Positions 61,146 to 64,000 of a stretch of 64,000 nt of DNA are shown piece by piece. The notes beneath the pieces are model-generated. The model saw nothing but the letters and a program-made list of their open reading frames with translations. It was not told where the DNA came from and ran no database searches. Position numbers and translations under genes: made by a program. The stretch's first letter is position 1. Every line of letters starts with the position of its first letter. This DNA comes from Butyrivibrio sp. AC2005. GTDB lineage: Bacteria > Bacillota > Clostridia > Lachnospirales > Lachnospiraceae. The stretch is from positions 200,104-264,103 of the forward strand of contig NZ_KE384138.1 in the NCBI RefSeq assembly GCF_000424145.1, given 5' to 3'.

Positions 61146-62030
61146 TCAAACTTTGATCTGTATCTTTTTACCTAAAATTCCGGTAGGCTTCACGAGCAAT
61201 ACTATTACAAGAATTCCAAATACGATTGCATCGGAAAGCTGTGATGAAATATAGGTCTTACTGAGAATTTCAATAATCCCCAGAACGAGGCCGCCGATCA
61301 TGGCTCCGGGTATTGAACCTATTCCGCCGAGAACCGCTGCCACGAATGCTTTAATTCCGGGCATTGCTCCTGTATAAGGTGAAAGTGAAGGATATGCTGA
61401 GCAGAGAAGCGCTCCCGCAACTGCTGCAAGTGCAGATCCTATTGCAAAGGTAAGGGTTATTGTTCTGTTTACATTGATGCCCATAAGAGTTGCAGCACCT
61501 CTGTCCTCTGCAACCGCAAGCATAGCCTGACCTTCCTTTGTCTTATGAATGAAAAGCTGTAAAACTATAAGAATTACAACACTGACAGCGATAGTTACAA
61601 TTGTAACTCCCTGGATCTTGAGGGCTCCATCTGCGAAGGATAAGCCGCTCCATTTAATTACAGAGGAAAATGATTTGATATCTGCACCAAATATAAGAAG
61701 TGCAAGATTTTCAAGAAAATAGCTGACACCGATTGCAGTAATAAGAACTGCCAGCGGTGATGCCGCTCCCCTAAGTGGTCTGTAGGCAACCTTCTCAGTT
61801 GTGATACCAAGCAGGGTGCAGAGAATAATTGCCATTATTATTCCCACTATTGTATTACCGCTCAGTGTGGAGCAGATGGTGAAAATAACATAGCAGCCAA
61901 CCATGATGAAATCACCATGTGCAAAGTTCAGCATTTTAGCGATTCCATAGACCATTGTATAGCCAAGTGCGATGATAGCGTAGATACTACCAAGGCTCAG
62001 GCCATTGATCAGGTAGGTTAAAAAGCTCAT
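61146..62030 (-). CDS. livH: Branched-chain amino acid ABC transporter permease LivH
   Basis: 294 residues from the ATG at 62030 with GGAGGAA upstream; a longer frame to 62060 is less likely. Motifs GLSLGSIYAIIALGYTMVYGI, FAHGDFIMVGCYV and AAVLGGIGSIPGAMIGGLVLG are characteristic of LivH. It follows livK after a strong intercistronic terminator. Confidence 0.93.
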   Translation of the reverse strand: MSFLTYLINGLSLGSIYAIIALGYTMVYGIAKMLNFAHGDFIMVGCYVIFTICSTLSGNTIVGIIMAIILCTLLGITTEKVAYRPLRGAASPLAVLITAIGVSYFLENLALLIFGADIKSFSSVIKWSGLSFADGALKIQGVTIVTIAVSVVILIVLQLFIHKTKEGQAMLAVAEDRGAATLMGINVNRTITLTFAIGSALAAVAGALLCSAYPSLSPYTGAMPGIKAFVAAVLGGIGSIPGAMIGGLVLGIIEILSKTYISSQLSDAIVFGILVIVLLVKPTGILGKKIQIKV

Positions 62031-62100
62031 ACAAGTTCCTCCAAAAAAAACTAAATTCAAATTCTATAAATATTTTACAACAAAACTTTGTGTTGTAGTT

Positions 62101-62140
62101 AAAAAACTGCGAGGGGTGCCGAATTTTCAGCATCCCTCGC
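62101..62140 (-). terminator. Terminator between livK and livH
   Basis: GCGAGGGGTGC / GCATCCCTCGC stem (one mismatch) followed by AGTTTTTT on the minus strand. It would stop most livK transcripts, giving high binding protein and low permease. Bases 62141-62300 contain repeated GGTGA-rich segments and the GCGAGCGAAGCGA motif and no gene. Confidence 0.85.
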
Positions 62141-62300
62141 CGATAGTCCATGAAATAATATTCTTTTTCACAAGGAAGTTCTGCTCTACTCTGTATGACA
62201 TCTCACCAAACTCGATAATACCTCGTTAGGTGATCTGCACATCGCTTCGCTCGCCAGAACGACGTTCACACTAGGTTCGACAAAACCTCACCAAGTGTTC

Positions 62301-63536
62301 TCAGTCTGCAGTTACGTAAGCACCATCCTTGATTACGACAGCCTTAGGCTCTTTGTTGGGCTCGCCGTTAGCTTCCCATGTCATCTTAGCTGATGTAAGA
62401 CCTGAAGCCTCAATCTCTGTCATAGCGCCCTTAAGAGCTTCGCAGAGGTCGCTTGTGCTCATGTCAGGTGTTGCTCCCTTAGCTTCGAGTGCCTGCTTGA
62501 TGATGAAAACTGCATCATAAGCATCTGCTGCGAACTGGTTCGGAACCTCACCGTATTTTTCCTGATAATTCTTAACGAAGTTAACTGTAAGATCATCTGT
62601 TGCATCTGCTGCAAAAGGTGTAAGGAGCATAAGTCCCTCAGCAAGAGATGTGTCGAAGTTCTCAACTGTAAGGATACCGTCCATACCATCTACACCGAAG
62701 AATACGGGCTTGTAACCCATTGTGTCAGCCTGTGTAAGGATAAGTGAAGCATCCTTGTAGTAGATAGGAAGGAATACGAGGTCAGCACCTGCATCCTTAG
62801 CCTTCTGAAGCTGTACTGAGAAATCTGTGTTGTTATCTGCTGTGAAAGCCTCAGCTGAAACTACTTCGTAGTTCTTACCGTTTGACTCTTCAACGAACTT
62901 CTGATAAATACCGCTTGAGTATACATCTGAGCTGTCATAGATGATACCAACCTTTGTAGCAAGGTTGTGATCATTGATGTACTGAGCTGATGCAATACCC
63001 TGGTTAGGATCTGAGAAGCATACACGGAAAACATTGTCATATTTTACACAGTCCTCAGCAGAACCTGAAGGTGTGATCTGGAACATGTTGTCCTCTTTTG
63101 TATACTCTGAAACTGCGATTGAGCAGGCACTGGTTGTTGAACCAACAAGAATCTGCATACCCCAATCCTTAAGTGTGTTGTAAGCATTAACTGACTTCTC
63201 AGCGTTGAGCTCGTCGTCTTCCTTGCTGTACTCAACCTTGTAACCATTGATACCGCCTGCTGCATTTACTTCTTCAACCGCAAGCTCTGCCGCGTTACAT
63301 ACTGCGTTACCGTAAGCTGCTGCACCGCCTGTAAGGGGTCCGATGGCACCGATCTTGAATACACCGCCTGCGCTCTCTGATCCGCCCTGAGCCTCAGTAG
63401 ATGTCTCCGCTCCTGCATCTCCGCCTGCATTACCACCTGCATTACCACCTGCTGCATTTCCACCACAACCAGCGATAGTGCCAAGAAGCATTGCTGATGC
63501 TGCCATTACACTTACTACGCTTTTGAATCTCTTCAT
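62301..63536 (-). CDS. livK: Branched-chain amino acid-binding lipoprotein LivK
   Basis: 411 residues. Signal peptide with lipobox TIAGC (residues 19-23), then a Gly/Asn-rich linker (GGNAAGGNAGGNAGGDAG) and a type-1 periplasmic binding domain (IGAIGPLTGGAAAYGNAVCN, VNAAGGINGYKVEY). The family binds Leu/Ile/Val but related proteins bind other amino acids or urea. GAGGAGG precedes the ATG. It heads the liv operon under a clear promoter and is followed by a terminator before livH. Confidence 0.93.
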   Translation of the reverse strand: MKRFKSVVSVMAASAMLLGTIAGCGGNAAGGNAGGNAGGDAGAETSTEAQGGSESAGGVFKIGAIGPLTGGAAAYGNAVCNAAELAVEEVNAAGGINGYKVEYSKEDDELNAEKSVNAYNTLKDWGMQILVGSTTSACSIAVSEYTKEDNMFQITPSGSAEDCVKYDNVFRVCFSDPNQGIASAQYINDHNLATKVGIIYDSSDVYSSGIYQKFVEESNGKNYEVVSAEAFTADNNTDFSVQLQKAKDAGADLVFLPIYYKDASLILTQADTMGYKPVFFGVDGMDGILTVENFDTSLAEGLMLLTPFAADATDDLTVNFVKNYQEKYGEVPNQFAADAYDAVFIIKQALEAKGATPDMSTSDLCEALKGAMTEIEASGLTSAKMTWEANGEPNKEPKAVVIKDGAYVTAD

Positions 63537-63584
63537 AATTTTTTGTCCTCCTCGTAATAATCACGCTCTCGCGTTTCTTATTCG

Positions 63585-63617
63585 CATTGTATAAACAGAA
63601 AATACGTGTATACAATG
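63585..63617. promoter_or_regulatory. Inverted repeat downstream of the livK start site
   Basis: CATTGTATA and TATACAATG are exact reverse complements with a 15-base spacer. They lie just after the predicted transcription start, where a repressor would block elongation or initiation. Confidence 0.5.
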
Positions 63618-63629
63618 TAGTTATTTAAA

Positions 63630-63658
63630 ACTTTACAGTAATGAAGTGATTATGTCAA
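63630..63658 (-). promoter_or_regulatory. Promoter of the liv operon
   Basis: On the minus strand TTGACA (63658-63653), 17 bases, then TAAAGT (63635-63630). It is the only good sigma-A promoter in the 180 bases upstream of livK. Confidence 0.7.
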
Positions 63659-63726
63659 CCAATAAATATTCTCTGATGCCTTGTAATTATTTTACTCAGA
63701 TTTCGCACACCGGATAGTTGACTGAG

Positions 63727-64000
63727 TTATCTTATCATATTCACCGCTTCCTGAATTGAGGAAACACCTATTATTTTTATATCTTTAAAAGAACTCTTCA
63801 GCTTAGCCTCAGCTGACTTGGGAACAAGACAGGTCTTAAAGCCAAGCCTGGCAGCCTCAGATACCCTGACATCCGGCATTGTAACCGAGCGTACTTCACC
63901 GGAAAGCCCAACCTCGCCAAAGGCAATGACGTCATCAGGTATAGGCCTGTTGCGGAAGCTTGAAACTATCGCCATGCACATGGACAGGTCAAGCGCAGGT
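63727..64000 (-). CDS. radA: RadA C-terminal (Lon-protease-like) domain, partial
   Basis: The last ~91 codons, open at the window edge: PALDLSMCMAIVSSFRNRPI, then FGEVGLSGEVRSVTMPDVRVSEA and GFKTCLVPKS. This is the Lon-like C-terminal module of RadA, a DnaB-type helicase/recombination mediator. The N-terminal zinc finger and RecA-like ATPase lie outside the window. It is on the minus strand, about 190 bases downstream (on the + coordinate) of the livK start, so independently transcribed. Confidence 0.85.
   Translation of the reverse strand, partial: PALDLSMCMAIVSSFRNRPIPDDVIAFGEVGLSGEVRSVTMPDVRVSEAARLGFKTCLVPKSAEAKLKSSFKDIKIIGVSSIQEAVNMIR

Overview
The window looks like a chromosomal segment of a low-to-moderate GC, fibre-degrading anaerobe of the Lachnospiraceae, most like Butyrivibrio or a close relative. 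This is inferred from the gene mix: a GH10 xylanase lipoprotein, an intracellular GH43, a GH36 alpha-galactosidase, a multiple-monosaccharide ABC transporter with a ROK regulator, Clostridia-type DegV, MATE, CD1871A-like and LarB/LarE proteins, and strong Shine-Dalgarno sites throughout. No rRNA, tRNA, CRISPR array or prophage was seen. Most genes are on the minus strand.

Layout: 0-2.1 kb is an ECF sigma / anti-sigma-like / two-membrane-protein operon. 2.2-4.2 kb holds a 23-codon small gene, a LysR regulator and an esterase-like hydrolase. 4.4-4.9 kb is a non-coding repeat. 5.0-9.4 kb is a DUF4097-type gene split by a 3.5-kb element of three tandem tyrosine recombinases bounded by perfect 30-bp inverted repeats (RIT, recombinase-in-trio, architecture). 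9.6-15.9 kb is a heterodimeric ABC exporter, a P-loop kinase, a MIF-like tautomerase and a GH43 enzyme. Divergent from these is the GH10 xylanase (16.5-17.9 kb), with a phased 52-53-bp repeat array and a foldable leader in between. 18.3-20.4 kb is a CXXC membrane protein plus a polyferredoxin-thioredoxin fusion. 20.4-28.8 kb contains a phosphatase, cysteine synthase, a RelA/SpoT-type alarmone synthetase, a GIY-YIG protein and a hybrid kinase. 28.9-34.1 kb contains larE, a MATE pump, larB, a MalY/PatB lyase and DegV.

From 34.1 to 38.1 kb are an LprI-domain lipoprotein, a second copy of the non-coding repeat and a J-domain protein. 38.2-43.6 kb is the sugar ABC operon, led by its ROK regulator under a clear promoter-operator. 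45.4-48.4 kb is a TetR regulator coupled to an alpha-galactosidase. 48.7-54.7 kb is a four-gene soluble phosphorelay (REC-GGDEF-EAL, HPt, FIST hybrid kinase, pseudo-receiver/receiver). 54.9-57.6 kb holds a GT39-like transferase and a membrane GGDEF cyclase. 57.9-63.5 kb is a branched-chain amino-acid ABC operon (livKHMGF) ending with a cytidylate-kinase-like gene. The window ends inside radA.

Functionally the locus links extracellular xylan attack, import of sugars and intracellular oligosaccharide hydrolysis with phosphorelay and c-di-GMP signalling. The least explained features are non-coding: (a) a roughly 495-bp repeat present twice (4.4 and 36.3 kb), built around a 68-bp module that also occurs alone at 16.3 kb; (b) the array of paired inverted motifs between GH43 and GH10, with relatives at base 1; (c) the leader of the xylanase gene; and (d) the recombinase-trio insertion with an extra palindrome at one end. 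All family assignments rest on reading motifs by eye; no database search was run.
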